This document shows positions 36,699-45,573 of a stretch of DNA of 64,000 bases, in pieces; position 1 is the stretch's first letter; every line of letters begins with the position of its first letter. Made by a program: the position numbers and the translations under genes. A model generated the notes under the pieces. The model had not been told where the DNA came from. It did no database searches and saw only the letters and a program-made list of their open reading frames with translations. The stretch covers positions 106,691 through 170,690 of the forward strand of contig NZ_JAAHGH010000007.1 in assembly GCF_010672525.1 (NCBI RefSeq), written 5' to 3'. Source of the DNA: Okeania sp. SIO2B3 (GTDB lineage Bacteria > Cyanobacteriota > Cyanobacteriia > Cyanobacteriales > Microcoleaceae).

Positions 36699-37865
36699 TT
36701 AGCGTACATCTATTCTAGCTAAATTTGCACCTTGGTAATAGTACAACAAAATCTGCTGGTAATTATATCCGTTCCTAGCTAAATTATAAGCTCCCCATTG
36801 ACTCATTCCTACAGCGTGACCAAAACCTTTTCCAGTAATTTTGAAACTGGTTGGAATTTGTTGGCCTTCGTCTTTATTAGGAGTAACTATAAATCTGGTA
36901 CTTTTTAATCCCAGAGCTGCTGTAATATCTGTACCTTGAAGAGTCTTAACTCCTGCATCCCCTAAAACTTTTATAGTAATTACACTATTGTGAGGAGTAG
37001 TAGTCTGAGGTGACATAGATATGATATTTCCTACACCTGATATTCGCTGTTTCAATTCCGCTTGAGTAAATGATTCTGTCCATTCATAAACTGGGGCGTC
37101 TTGATCGAAGTCGGGAACTGCGCGGAGGTAAGGAAGTGGGTTTGACCAAACATCTTCTACATTTTCTGTATGGCCTCCAGAGGATGAATGGAATAGAGCT
37201 AAAATAATTTGACCATTGTAGGTAAGCACTTGACCTTTAGTGGCATCAACAGCAGCATAAGTACCTGGAGACTCTGTTTTAATTCCTTGGTATACTTGCC
37301 ATAATTGGTCATTGCCTAAGTCGTAGAAATTATTACTATTTTCTTGACGCTTATTTAGAGCATAGGAGCGGGCTGCAACTGCTTGGGCCTTTAAAGCTGC
37401 TTGAGGCCAATTTCCGTTCATTTCTGCTCCAATAACACTATATAGATATTGTTCTATATCAACGTAATTGATAGCTGTAATTCCTGATTTGCTAGGGATA
37501 ATGTGAGTACGTCCACGATACCAGCGATCGCCTATCCATACATAACCTTCCCCTTTGGGTTCGATCCACATTTGACCAGATACCCAGTTGGACAAAGCAA
37601 CTTTTCCCGATTTTAATTCGGCGGTAAAGCCTTTCGTCGGCTGTAGTTCGCCAATAGCTCTACCCGCACCATCTCTAATTATGGCGCTTGTGGAACTACC
37701 AACTTTAACTTCTTTTGCCCCTTCTTGAATGGCAATTCGCAAGACTAGGGAAGCTTGAGCAGGGGCGATCGCTAGTAACCAGAATAGAATGGATGTCCAA
37801 AAATAGTGTTTTAGTGGTTTAATGGAACGATTAATAACAGAAATAAATAGCAATCCAGAACTCAT
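36699..37865 (-). CDS. SpoIID/LytB domain protein, exported
   Basis: Envelope protein of the SpoIID/LytB family, which includes peptidoglycan lytic transglycosylases and amidase enhancers. 388 aa. The N-terminus has a signal-type segment (HYFWTSILFWLLAIAPAQAS, residues 19-38) with cleavage likely after AQA. The SpoIID core runs from IEQYLYSVIGAEMNGNWP (the conserved catalytic-type Glu in GAEM) through LKAQAVAARSYAL and ILALFHSSSGGHTENVEDVW to GKGFGHAVGMSQWGAYNLA. All these motifs are typical and intact. Cell-wall turnover is the likely role; substrate details are inference. Confidence 0.88.
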   Translation of the reverse strand: MSSGLLFISVINRSIKPLKHYFWTSILFWLLAIAPAQASLVLRIAIQEGAKEVKVGSSTSAIIRDGAGRAIGELQPTKGFTAELKSGKVALSNWVSGQMWIEPKGEGYVWIGDRWYRGRTHIIPSKSGITAINYVDIEQYLYSVIGAEMNGNWPQAALKAQAVAARSYALNKRQENSNNFYDLGNDQLWQVYQGIKTESPGTYAAVDATKGQVLTYNGQIILALFHSSSGGHTENVEDVWSNPLPYLRAVPDFDQDAPVYEWTESFTQAELKQRISGVGNIISMSPQTTTPHNSVITIKVLGDAGVKTLQGTDITAALGLKSTRFIVTPNKDEGQQIPTSFKITGKGFGHAVGMSQWGAYNLARNGYNYQQILLYYYQGANLARIDVR

Positions 37866-37920
37866 CAGATTTTAGATTTTATATTTAACTTTAAGGTTAA
37901 CTAAATGTAGGTAAAAGCTA

Positions 37921-38085
37921 TAACGAAGTCAGAAGTCAGAAGTCAGTAGGGGTGGTTTCCTACGGAATGCTCCGCAAACGCGAACCTCCCGTACAGAAGT
38001 TATTTTTGTAACGGGGGTTTGAGCAAACCTCCAAAAATATTGCGCCTTAAAAGGCGGGGTTTTCGACCCACATTATTTTGATAAT
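37921..38085 (+). mobile_element. Repeat element, family H copy 1
   Basis: AACGAAGTCAGAAGTCAG heptamers, then AGAAGTTATTTTTGTAACGG, TTTGAGCAAACCTCCAAAAA, CGCCTTAAAAGGCGGGGTTT and ATTATTTTGAT. The same blocks in the same order occur inside a coding region at 60887-61001. An R element (TTTCCTACGGAATGCTCC) is inserted in this copy after the heptamers. Confidence 0.75.
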
Positions 38086-38172
38086 AAATCTCACAGGGTA
38101 AAATTAGAGAATAATTATCACTTGTGGATATAATTATCATATTTTTTTAGTTTATTTAGGAAGCTTGAAGTT

Positions 38173-39114
38173 TTGCAGGTAACTTTTCTAGGAACTAGCT
38201 CTGGTGTCCCGACGCGATCGCGTAATGTTTCGAGTGTTGCTTTACGCTTACCTCAGCGGGGTGAATTATGGTTGTTTGACTGTGGGGAAGGAACTCAACA
38301 TCAGTTTCTCCGCAGCGAACTTAAGGTTAGTCAACTGACTCGTATTTTTATTACTCATATGCACGGCGACCATATTTTCGGTCTGATGGGGTTATTAGCT
38401 AGTTGTGGTTTGGGGGGAAATGTTAAAAGTATCGATATATATGGCCCCCCGGAGCTGGAGAATTACTTGCAAGGTTGTATTAAATATTCTCAAACTCGTT
38501 TGGCTTATCCTCTGAAGATTTACCAATCTAGACCTGGTGTAATTTATGAGGATGATGAATATGTTGTTAGTTGTGGTTATTTAAAACATCGGGTTCCTGC
38601 TGTTGGTTATCGGGTAACAGAAAAGGACCGACCGGGACATTTTGATGTGGAAAAGGCTAAGGCTTTGGGTATTCCTCCTGGTCCTATATATGGGAAGTTA
38701 AAACGGGGTGAATGGATTACTTTGTCTGATGGACGGAAAATTAGTGGGGCAGATTTATGTGGAGCACCTCAGATTGGCCGGAAGTTTGTTTATTGTACTG
38801 ATACTGTTTTTTGTGATGGGGCGGTGGAATTGGCACAGGATGCAGATTTACTTGTTCATGAGGCTACTTTTTCTCATCGGGATGCTGAGATGGCTTTTCA
38901 AAGATTACATTCTACTTCGACTATGGCTGCGCAGGTTGCTTTGGCCGCAGGTGCTAAACGTTTGATGATGACTCATTTTAGTCCTAGGTATGCTCCTGGG
39001 AATCTTATTTTGTTGGATGATTTGCTACAGGAGGCGCGTGCTATTTTTCCTAATACTGATATGGCTTATGATTTTCTGAGTTATGAAATTCCTAGATTTG
39101 ATGAGACTTCTTAG
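38173..39114 (+). CDS. rnz: Ribonuclease Z
   Basis: Metallo-beta-lactamase-fold endonuclease that removes the 3' trailer of tRNA precursors, needed here because tRNA-Met at 18879 lacks an encoded CCA. 313 aa, standard bacterial long-arm RNase Z size. [20 protein letters not shown] at the N-terminus, zinc motif [12 protein letters not shown] (HxHxDH), further ligands in [30 protein letters not shown] and MTHFSPRY. The exosite loop has [11 protein letters not shown] and ERDxG-like sequence ([10 protein letters not shown]). TTG start at 38173, because the MQVTFLG family start aligns there. Confidence 0.92.
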   Translation: MQVTFLGTSSGVPTRSRNVSSVALRLPQRGELWLFDCGEGTQHQFLRSELKVSQLTRIFITHMHGDHIFGLMGLLASCGLGGNVKSIDIYGPPELENYLQGCIKYSQTRLAYPLKIYQSRPGVIYEDDEYVVSCGYLKHRVPAVGYRVTEKDRPGHFDVEKAKALGIPPGPIYGKLKRGEWITLSDGRKISGADLCGAPQIGRKFVYCTDTVFCDGAVELAQDADLLVHEATFSHRDAEMAFQRLHSTSTMAAQVALAAGAKRLMMTHFSPRYAPGNLILLDDLLQEARAIFPNTDMAYDFLSYEIPRFDETS

Positions 39115-39160
39115 TTAAAGGTGAGAAGTAGTGGAAACAAAAGAACGGAGAGCAGGAGTT

Positions 39161-39460
39161 ATATCATGTCCGTTTATAGCGCGATATAACTCTGCTCCGC
39201 TTTCGGTCTGAAATGCTACGCAAACGCGACTAAAAACTTCCTTCTTTATACCAAGTATGTGTTTCGCTTGAAACCAGGTGCAACCAATTAGTTTGACCAT
39301 CAATTTTCAATCCCATATATTAGATATTTCAGCGCAAAACTTTCCTGGCGGAATGCTACCGCAAACGTTAATGCTACGCAAATATGTCGTGTCGCATTCC
39401 GCACCGAAAACGCGGAGCGCGGAACGAAGTTTTATGGCGCTCTTATCCGGACAAGATATC
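39161..39460. mobile_element. TIR element, family G copy 3 (enlarged)
   Basis: Left end ATATCATGTCCG, right end TCCGGACAAGATATC. The interior is longer than in other copies and contains several R sequences (GCTACGCAAACGCG at 39214, CTACCGCAAACG at 39356, ATGCTACGCAAA at 39371). Confidence 0.55.
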
Positions 39461-39492
39461 ATATCAAATCCGGTAGCATCGGTGTAATTAGA

Positions 39493-39582
39493 TGGGGTGA
39501 TGGGGTGATGGGGTGATGGGGTGATGGGGTGATGGGGTGATGGGGACCCACCCCTCGCCCCTCCCCCTCCCAGGAGGGGAAA
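39493..39582. repeat. Octamer array (GATGGGGT)n joined to a P element
   Basis: Six units of GATGGGGT followed at once by ACCCACCCCTCGCCCC...CCTCCCAGGAGGGG, a P element in reverse orientation. Confidence 0.85.
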
Positions 39583-39901
39583 ATCAAGAAATATTTGATA
39601 ATCGTTGAAGATGGAACATTTTTTTATACCGAATTAAACGGTTTTTAGATCATATCATACCTCAAATCACCAACGCCAATTTTTTTACTATTCGGGAAAA
39701 TAAGAAACTGAGGGTGAAGGTAAACAAGATGATAGTTTCTTGTTACAAATCTCAGTCAAATAATTTAATTCTTGGTTGATTATTCATAATATCAACAATA
39801 GTTGCTCTTAAGCAAATGACATATTTATAGACTGTTTGTAAAGTAAATATTAAAACTGGAATGAACCTAGGGAATTTAACTATGTTTTTGATAGGAAAGT
39901 T

Positions 39902-40365
39902 CATTAATGGATAATGGATAATTACCTCTCCCTTTTAGGGAGAGGATTGACCAATAAGGGAAAAATTTATTCTCTTGGTCGATTGGATATGGCGCAGGTT
40001 TCGGAGCCATTCCACCCTTCGGGAAGCTACGAATATCGACCGCTTTTTTCCCGTTGAAAAGGGAGGCAGAATTAGCTGAATTGTTTAATTATTTAATTAT
40101 TTAATTAGGGCTTGCTGATTAAATATTAAAGTATTTACAGATAAAGGTTTTAGCCTTTTTGGAGCTTTTAAAAAGTGCCTGGTTTTCAGCTCTTCACACT
40201 CAAAAAATTAGTATTTTAGGTGCATATTTGGGCAGAAAAATCAAGGAACAATTCTTAAACTCCTACCTCCTCTAAATTCCTTTTTCTCCTGTCTCCTGTC
40301 TCCTGTCTCCTACCCTCACCCATAAGACTTTTTCAGCAAACCCTAATTATTAATTATTCGGTAAA
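39902..40365 (+). mobile_element. TIR element, family F copy 4, containing a nested family E element
   Basis: Starts ATTAATGGATAATGGATAATT, TTACCTCTCCC, GGTCGATTGGATATGG and CGACCGCTTTTTTCCCG. Its right end TAATTATTCGGTAA is found only after the family E copy at 40101-40349. Removing that copy restores a normal family F right part. Confidence 0.75.
40101..40349 (+). mobile_element. TIR element, family E copy 4, inserted in family F
   Basis: Ends TTAATTAGGGCTTGCTGATT and TTCAGCAAACCCTAATTA. Core TCTCCTGTCTCCTGTCTCCT. It sits in the TTAATTA-rich right arm of family F copy 4. Confidence 0.8.
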
Positions 40366-40453
40366 GTTTTGGTCTCCAAGCTATGTAGAGATGAGTGGGA
40401 ATATTTGAGTTATCGTTATGGCAAATAACTTTTGTTCTCTCTTCCCTGTGTAG

Positions 40454-40562
40454 ATACAGCAGATTCCCAGTATATGAAGTACAAATATTAATAATAAAGC
40501 CTTTGTAATGCGGGCATCTTGCCCGCTACAGTTGTACTTCACTAAGATGAAATCCGCTGTAA
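40454..40562. mobile_element. TIR element, family B copy 2
   Basis: Ends ATACAGCAGATTCC / GAAATCCGCTGTAA with internal GCGGGCATCTTGCCCGC, the inverse of the inner hairpin in copy 1 (32721-32846). Confidence 0.7.
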
Positions 40563-40686
40563 TTTGTGTTCCCTATTTCCTTTTTTGATTTGCTGATACA
40601 TTCAATTTATTAATAGGTAAAGAAACCATCATAGTCTACTCGTAAAATTTGATTTTTAGTGTCATTCTAGAAAGTGAATAAATACC

Positions 40687-43600
40687 ATGAGTAAATGTCT
40701 TAATCCTAACTGTTTACATCAGAATTCAGCAGAAACAGAACTATGTCAGGAATGTGGTTCAAAACTATTATTGGCAGAACGATATCGTGCTTTAGAAATT
40801 ATTGGTGAGGGTGGTTTTGGCCGAACTTTTAAGGCTGTGGATGAGTTCAAACCTTCAAAACCTTTATGTGTAATTAAACAATTTTTCTCTACAGTTCAAG
40901 ATGCTAAAAGTATTCAGAAGGCAACAGAATTATTTGAAGAAGAAGCAATACGTTTAGAAACTCTTGGTAAACATCGACAAATACCAGAGCTTTTTGCTCA
41001 TTTAGTTCAAGATAATCATCAATATTTAGTACAAGAATATATTGCTGGTCAAAACTTAGCTGAAGAGTTGGCAACGGAGGGAGTTTTCAGTGAAACTAAA
41101 ATCCGAGAATTTCTGAATGAAATGTTACCTATCTTGGAGTTTGTTCATAGCCATCAGGTAATACACCGAGATATTAAACCAGAAAATATTGTTCGTATTG
41201 CTAAGTCCGAACGAGGTGAAAATCAGAAATATTCTCTAGTTTTAGTTGATTTTGGTGCAGCTAAATTTACATCTAAAACTGCTTTGGCAAAAACTGGAAC
41301 TTTAATTGGTTCGGCTGCGTATATTGCACCAGAACAAGTAAGGGGTAAAGCTATCTTTGCTAGTGATATTTATAGTTTGGCTATAACTTGTATTTATCTA
41401 CTTACTGGAGTAGCGCCTTTTGATTTATTTGATAGTAGTGAAGATACTTGGGTTTGGCGAGATTATTTAAAAAGTCCTGTTTCTCTTCAGTTGAGTCAAA
41501 TTATTGATAAAATGCTGAAAACTGCGACTAAAAATCGTTATCAAACAGCACGGGAAATTTTACATGATTTGAATAGTTATCCAGAATTAACTACAGTCAA
41601 AAATAATATTCCTAAATTATTTATTGGTGGAGTTGCAGGTATAAGTTGCTTATTTTTAACGGGGATAGTTTTAGCAGGAATATTTTCAAGTTCTCCTCGA
41701 CAAAAACCTGTTGTTATTCAATCAGAAAAACTTAAATTAGAACCTCGAAAACCAGTTATTTCGACTCCAGAATTTGGCGGATTATATGCAAAATCTCCCA
41801 CAGGGACGGTACAAGCTTTTCCATTAGAACATACAGATGTTACAGCTAAAATTGCGGGAAATGTATCGCGGGTAGAAGTAGTACAACGTTTTACTAATCC
41901 CTATCAAACTCCTTTAGAAGCAGTTTATCAATTTCCGTTGCCCGATGAATCTGCTGTAGATGATATGGAAATTCGCATAGGCGATCGCGTGATTAAAGGT
42001 GTTATTAAAAAACGGGAACAAGCTAAAAAAATCTACAATAAAGCTAAAAAAGAAGGAAAAACTGCTGCTTTATTAGAACAAGAACGACCTAATATTTTTA
42101 CTCAGTCTTTAGCTAATATTAAACCAGGGGAAACTATAGAGGTAGTAATTCGCTACACTGATGCTTTAAAATTTGCCGGGGGCGACTATGAATTTGTCTT
42201 TCCTATGGTTGTCGGACCTCGTTATCATCCAGGAAATTCTAATTTAAGTAGCTTTCCAGAAAAACCAATTCATTTAGCAAGTTTGCCTACCACAAATTCT
42301 CTGACTAATTTACTTTCTCAAACGGCAAAAACTCCGCCAAAAGAACGTTCAGGCTATGATATTAATGTCACAGTTGAAATTGATGCTGGAGTACCAATTT
42401 CTAATATTATCTCCACCTCTCATCAAATCCAAATTCAAAAAGTTGCTGCATCAGGATTACCATCTATTACTCAAGTACAATTAAACAAAACTGACACTAT
42501 TCCCAATAAAGATTTAGTTCTTCGTTATCAAGTAGCTGGCAAAGAAACCCAATCTACAGTTCTCTCTCAAGCAGATAATAAAGGCGGACATTTTGCAGTT
42601 TCTTTAATTCCCGCTCTGGAATATCAAACTAAAGAAATTGTACCCAAAGATGTAGTATTTTTAATGGATACATCCGGTTCACAAAGCGGTGCGCCTTTAG
42701 CACAATCAAAAGTATTAATGCGCCGTTTTCTTCAGGGATTAAATCCTGACGATACCTTCACAATTATTGACTTTGCTAATAGCGCTCAAACATTATCAAC
42801 CCAACCTTTAGCTAATACTCCTGCTAACCAGAAAAAAGCCATAGATTATGTTAATAACTTAAAGGCAAATGGTGGAACAGAATTACTCAATGGAATTGAT
42901 ACTGTACTGAATTTTTCACCTGCAAAAAATGGGCGACTGCGAAGTATTGTCCTAGTAACAGATGGTTTAATTGGCAATGAAAATCAAATCATTTCTCGCA
43001 TACAAAAACAACTACAACCAGGAAACCGTCTCTATAGTTTTGGTGTTGGTAGCTCCGTAAATCGATTTTTATTAAACCGACTGGCAGAAGTGGGACGGGG
43101 TACAGTCCATGTTGTGCGTCACGATGAATCTGTTGATGCAGTAGTAGAAAAGTTTTTCAATGAAATTAATAACCCAGTTTTGACCAATATAGAAGTAACT
43201 TGGCAGGGTTTAGGAGAAGCTCCCGAAATATTCCCACTCAAACCTGCAGACTTATTTGCTCAAGAACCTTTAATTTTGTACGGACGTAAACAAGACCGAC
43301 TCAGTGGAAATTTGCAAATAACTGCCGTTGCTGCTGGTGGAAAACCATATCGTAAGACTTTTCCCTTGCGCTTTGACTCAGATGGTGGGAATGAAGCGAT
43401 CGCTCAACTTTGGGGACGGGCGAAAATTAAGGAGTTGATGCTGGAAATGACTGATGGGGAGATGTCAGAAAGAGTTGAAGCTGTGACAAATGTAGCCTTG
43501 GGTTATCGGTTGCTGTCGAAATATACTGCTTTTGTAGCGGTGAGTGACGAGCAACGAGTTGACCCTAATAATTCTAGTCGTCGGGAGAAAGTGAAAAAAC

Positions 43601-43731
43601 ACACCCCTGATGGGATGGTGGGTATTCCAGAACCTAGTTTTGTTTGGGCGATATTATTGTTTGGTTTATATATGGGTTGGAAACATTGGGTGCAGTTGTG
43701 CAAAGCTAAAAAGTTGTCAGAGAATAGTTAA
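40687..43731 (+). CDS. Ser/Thr protein kinase fused to VIT and vWA domains
   Basis: Membrane-anchored signalling or adhesion protein, 1014 aa. N-terminal zinc-ribbon-like CLNPNCLHQ...CQECG (residues 4-24), an active-looking Hanks-type kinase (about 33-295: GEGGFGRTFKA loop, CVIKQF Lys, HRDIKPENIV catalytic loop, VDFGAAKF, SAAYIAPEQ), a membrane segment (about 310-335), a VIT domain (about 360-500: TAKIAGNVSRVEVVQRFTNP, IKKREQAKKIYNKAKKEGK) and a vWA domain (about 655-830) with complete MIDAS DTSGS, GGTEL and VTDG. The C-terminus reads IPEPSFVWAILLFGLYMGWK plus basic residues, a second membrane segment resembling a PEP-CTERM tail. With the kinase inside, the VIT-vWA part would face the periplasm. 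Combination recognised, function unknown. Confidence 0.85.
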   Translation: MSKCLNPNCLHQNSAETELCQECGSKLLLAERYRALEIIGEGGFGRTFKAVDEFKPSKPLCVIKQFFSTVQDAKSIQKATELFEEEAIRLETLGKHRQIPELFAHLVQDNHQYLVQEYIAGQNLAEELATEGVFSETKIREFLNEMLPILEFVHSHQVIHRDIKPENIVRIAKSERGENQKYSLVLVDFGAAKFTSKTALAKTGTLIGSAAYIAPEQVRGKAIFASDIYSLAITCIYLLTGVAPFDLFDSSEDTWVWRDYLKSPVSLQLSQIIDKMLKTATKNRYQTAREILHDLNSYPELTTVKNNIPKLFIGGVAGISCLFLTGIVLAGIFSSSPRQKPVVIQSEKLKLEPRKPVISTPEFGGLYAKSPTGTVQAFPLEHTDVTAKIAGNVSRVEVVQRFTNPYQTPLEAVYQFPLPDESAVDDMEIRIGDRVIKGVIKKREQAKKIYNKAKKEGKTAALLEQERPNIFTQSLANIKPGETIEVVIRYTDALKFAGGDYEFVFPMVVGPRYHPGNSNLSSFPEKPIHLASLPTTNSLTNLLSQTAKTPPKERSGYDINVTVEIDAGVPISNIISTSHQIQIQKVAASGLPSITQVQLNKTDTIPNKDLVLRYQVAGKETQSTVLSQADNKGGHFAVSLIPALEYQTKEIVPKDVVFLMDTSGSQSGAPLAQSKVLMRRFLQGLNPDDTFTIIDFANSAQTLSTQPLANTPANQKKAIDYVNNLKANGGTELLNGIDTVLNFSPAKNGRLRSIVLVTDGLIGNENQIISRIQKQLQPGNRLYSFGVGSSVNRFLLNRLAEVGRGTVHVVRHDESVDAVVEKFFNEINNPVLTNIEVTWQGLGEAPEIFPLKPADLFAQEPLILYGRKQDRLSGNLQITAVAAGGKPYRKTFPLRFDSDGGNEAIAQLWGRAKIKELMLEMTDGEMSERVEAVTNVALGYRLLSKYTAFVAVSDEQRVDPNNSSRREKVKKHTPDGMVGIPEPSFVWAILLFGLYMGWKHWVQLCKAKKLSENS

Positions 43732-43845
43732 TTAATTGGTAGTCCTGCATGGTAATGGCGAGAATATATATTTTTTAATTTCTCCCACACTCCCCATCCT
43801 CCCCCCAAACTTTTTTACTATTACTATGCACTACCACCAATTAAT
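43731..43845. mobile_element. TIR element, family I copy 1, abutting the kinase stop codon
   Basis: TTAATTGGTAGTCCTGCATG on the left and ATGCACTACCACCAATTAA on the right. The interior is CTCCCACACTCCCCATCC. It begins within a base or two of the TAG stop of the kinase gene. Confidence 0.7.
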
Positions 43846-43936
43846 TTTAGAGAAATATAGAGCGACCGCTTATGTAAAGCAAATTTACAAATTGAAGGAT
43901 TTTTCAAATTGAGCAGCTATGGTGGAAATAGCAGTA

Positions 43937-44178
43937 ATAATTCGGGTTTGCTGAAAAAGTCTTTTAGTAGGGATAGGAGACAGGAGACAGGAGGAACGGG
44001 GAATGAGCGAGGAGGTAGGAGCGGGCGTTTTGTCCCAAGATTGTTCTACCATAGTCAGCCCAAAATACTAGCTTTTTGCAGCTCTTAGCACCGAAAAGCT
44101 GGCACTTTTTTGAACTCCAAAAAGGCTAATACCTTATATTTATCAATACGCGCGAGAATTAATCAGCAAGCCCTAATT
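43937..44178 (-). mobile_element. TIR element, family E copy 5
   Basis: Reverse orientation: TTCGGGTTTGCTGAAAAAG to TTAATCAGCAAGCCCTAATT, with GGAGACA heptamers and GGAGCGGGCGTTTTGTC. Lacks the P palindrome of copies 1-3. Confidence 0.8.
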
Positions 44179-44322
44179 CTAAGTCCATGACCAAAAAATC
44201 AGGTTTCCCTTACCTTTTAAGCGGATGAAAAGAATAAACTTCAGTATTTTAAGCCTTTGACTTTCCTGCGAAATGCTGCACAAACAGCTAGAGGTACTGA
44301 TAACTGATAACTGATAACTGAA

Positions 44323-44766
44323 ATGACTCAGACAAGAAAAATTAAGAGAACTATTATTATTTCCTTAGTATTAATCTCTTCAATTTCTATTACAGCTTGC
44401 GCATCTCGTAGACGTCGGGAAATCTATAAAAGTCTCGAAGACTGTAGTAGAGAATGGGGAGGAGTTGAAAAATGCGAACTGATAACCGATGGCAGTTATC
44501 CACCTGGGTATTATTATGGTCCCTACTACTATAGTTCTAGTAGTTCTAGTAGTTCTAGTAGTTCTAGTAGTTCTAGTGGCCGAATATACTATTATCGAAA
44601 TAGTAGTAGTAGTAGGTATCAACCAGTTCCCAGTAATGCAGGTATCCTCAGAAGTCCTTCTGGAAGGTCTACAACTTCTGTAGGTACGGTGAATAGAGGT
44701 GGTTTTGGTAGTAGAGGTGGTAGAGGCGGTAGTAGTTTTGGCGGTAGAGGTGGTGGCAAAGGTTGA
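44323..44766 (+). CDS. Ser/Tyr/Gly-rich lipoprotein, DUF1190 (YgiB)-like
   Basis: 147 aa. Signal segment TIIISLVLISSISITAC with lipobox ITAC (Cys26), so probably a lipoprotein. The region REIYKSLEDCSREWGGVEKC and the Pro/Tyr run (SYPPGYYYGPYYY) resemble the DUF1190/YgiB family. A Ser tract follows, encoded by 9 bp AGTTCTAGT repeats (44531-44575), and the C-terminus is Gly/Arg/Ser-rich. The next genes are glutathionylspermidine-synthase-like, the same neighbour relation as E. coli ygiB-ygiC. The Ser tract is probably length-variable. Confidence 0.75.
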   Translation: MTQTRKIKRTIIISLVLISSISITACASRRRREIYKSLEDCSREWGGVEKCELITDGSYPPGYYYGPYYYSSSSSSSSSSSSSSSGRIYYYRNSSSSRYQPVPSNAGILRSPSGRSTTSVGTVNRGGFGSRGGRGGSSFGGRGGGKG

Positions 44767-44774
44767 TATAGCAC

Positions 44775-45573
44775 AAGAAAGAAGGAAGAAGGAAGAAGGA
44801 AAAGTTTGCGTTGTGTGAGTTTTAAGCTTTTGATATGTCCGCCCTGTTTGCTTCAACTGCTATAAAATCCAAAATGAAAATTCAAAAAATAAAGTAACAA
44901 ATGAAACGGATAAATATTGAACCTCGCCCCAACTGGCAGCAGAAATGTGAAGCGGTTGGCTTTCACTTTTATAATATGTATGGAGAACCATATTGGGATG
45001 AGACTGCTTGTTACTATTTCACTACTTCACAAATAAATCAATTAGAAGCAGCAACTCAAACTCTACAAGAATTATATATTGAAGCGGCAGAGCGCATTAT
45101 CCAAGAAAACCGTTTTTCTCAATTATCTGTTCCGGAACAGTTTGCGGAATTATGTCGCCAGTCTTGGCAACGGAAGGAAGAAGGAAGAAGGAAGAAGGAA
45201 AAAGCTTGCGTTGTCTGAGTTTTAAGCTTTTGATATGTCCGCCCTGTTTGCTTCAACTGCTATAAAATCCAAAATGAAAATTCAAAAAATAAAGTAACAA
45301 ATGAAACGGATAAATATTGAACCTCGCCCCAACTGGCAGCAGAAATGTGAAGCGGTTGGCTTTCACTTTTATAATATGTATGGAGAACCATATTGGGATG
45401 AGACTGCTTGTTACTATTTCACTACTTCACAAATAAATCAATTAGAAGCAGCAACTCAAACTCTACAAGAATTATATATTGAAGCGGCAGAGCGCATTAT
45501 TCAAGAAAACCGTTTTTCTCAATTATCTGTTCCGGAACAGTTTGCGGAATTATGTCGCCAGTCTTGGCAACGG
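44775..45573 (+). repeat. 400 bp tandem duplication of the start of the synthase gene
   Basis: 44775-45173 and 45175-45573 are near-identical direct copies (start codons 44901 and 45301 are exactly 400 bases apart), including the upstream CTTTTGATATGTCCGCCC sequence and codons 1-90. A GGAAGAA heptamer array sits at the head of both copies and forms the junction. Confidence 0.92.
44901..45218 (+). pseudogene. Truncated copy of the glutathionylspermidine-synthase-like gene
   Basis: The first 90 or so codons are identical in protein to the gene at 45301 (MKRINIEPRPNWQQKCEAVG). After LCRQSWQR the frame enters the GGAAGAA array and ends RKEEGRRKKEKACVV, stop at 45218. It lacks the catalytic region and is almost surely non-functional, but it has kept the upstream region and could still be transcribed. 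Confidence 0.88.

Larger units (their letters stand above)
39115..40686. other. Long repeat-filled intergenic region
   Basis: 1.6 kb without a supported gene: a family G element enlarged with R sequences, an octamer array, a P palindrome, a family E element nested in family F, and a family B element. About 120 bp before the kinase start (40563-40686) are free of repeats. Confidence 0.65.

Noticed and set aside
44380-44856. Thr/Ile-rich minus-strand frame of 158 codons
   Set aside because: Antisense of the lipoprotein Ser/Gly tract; composition follows from the AGTTCTAGT repeats.
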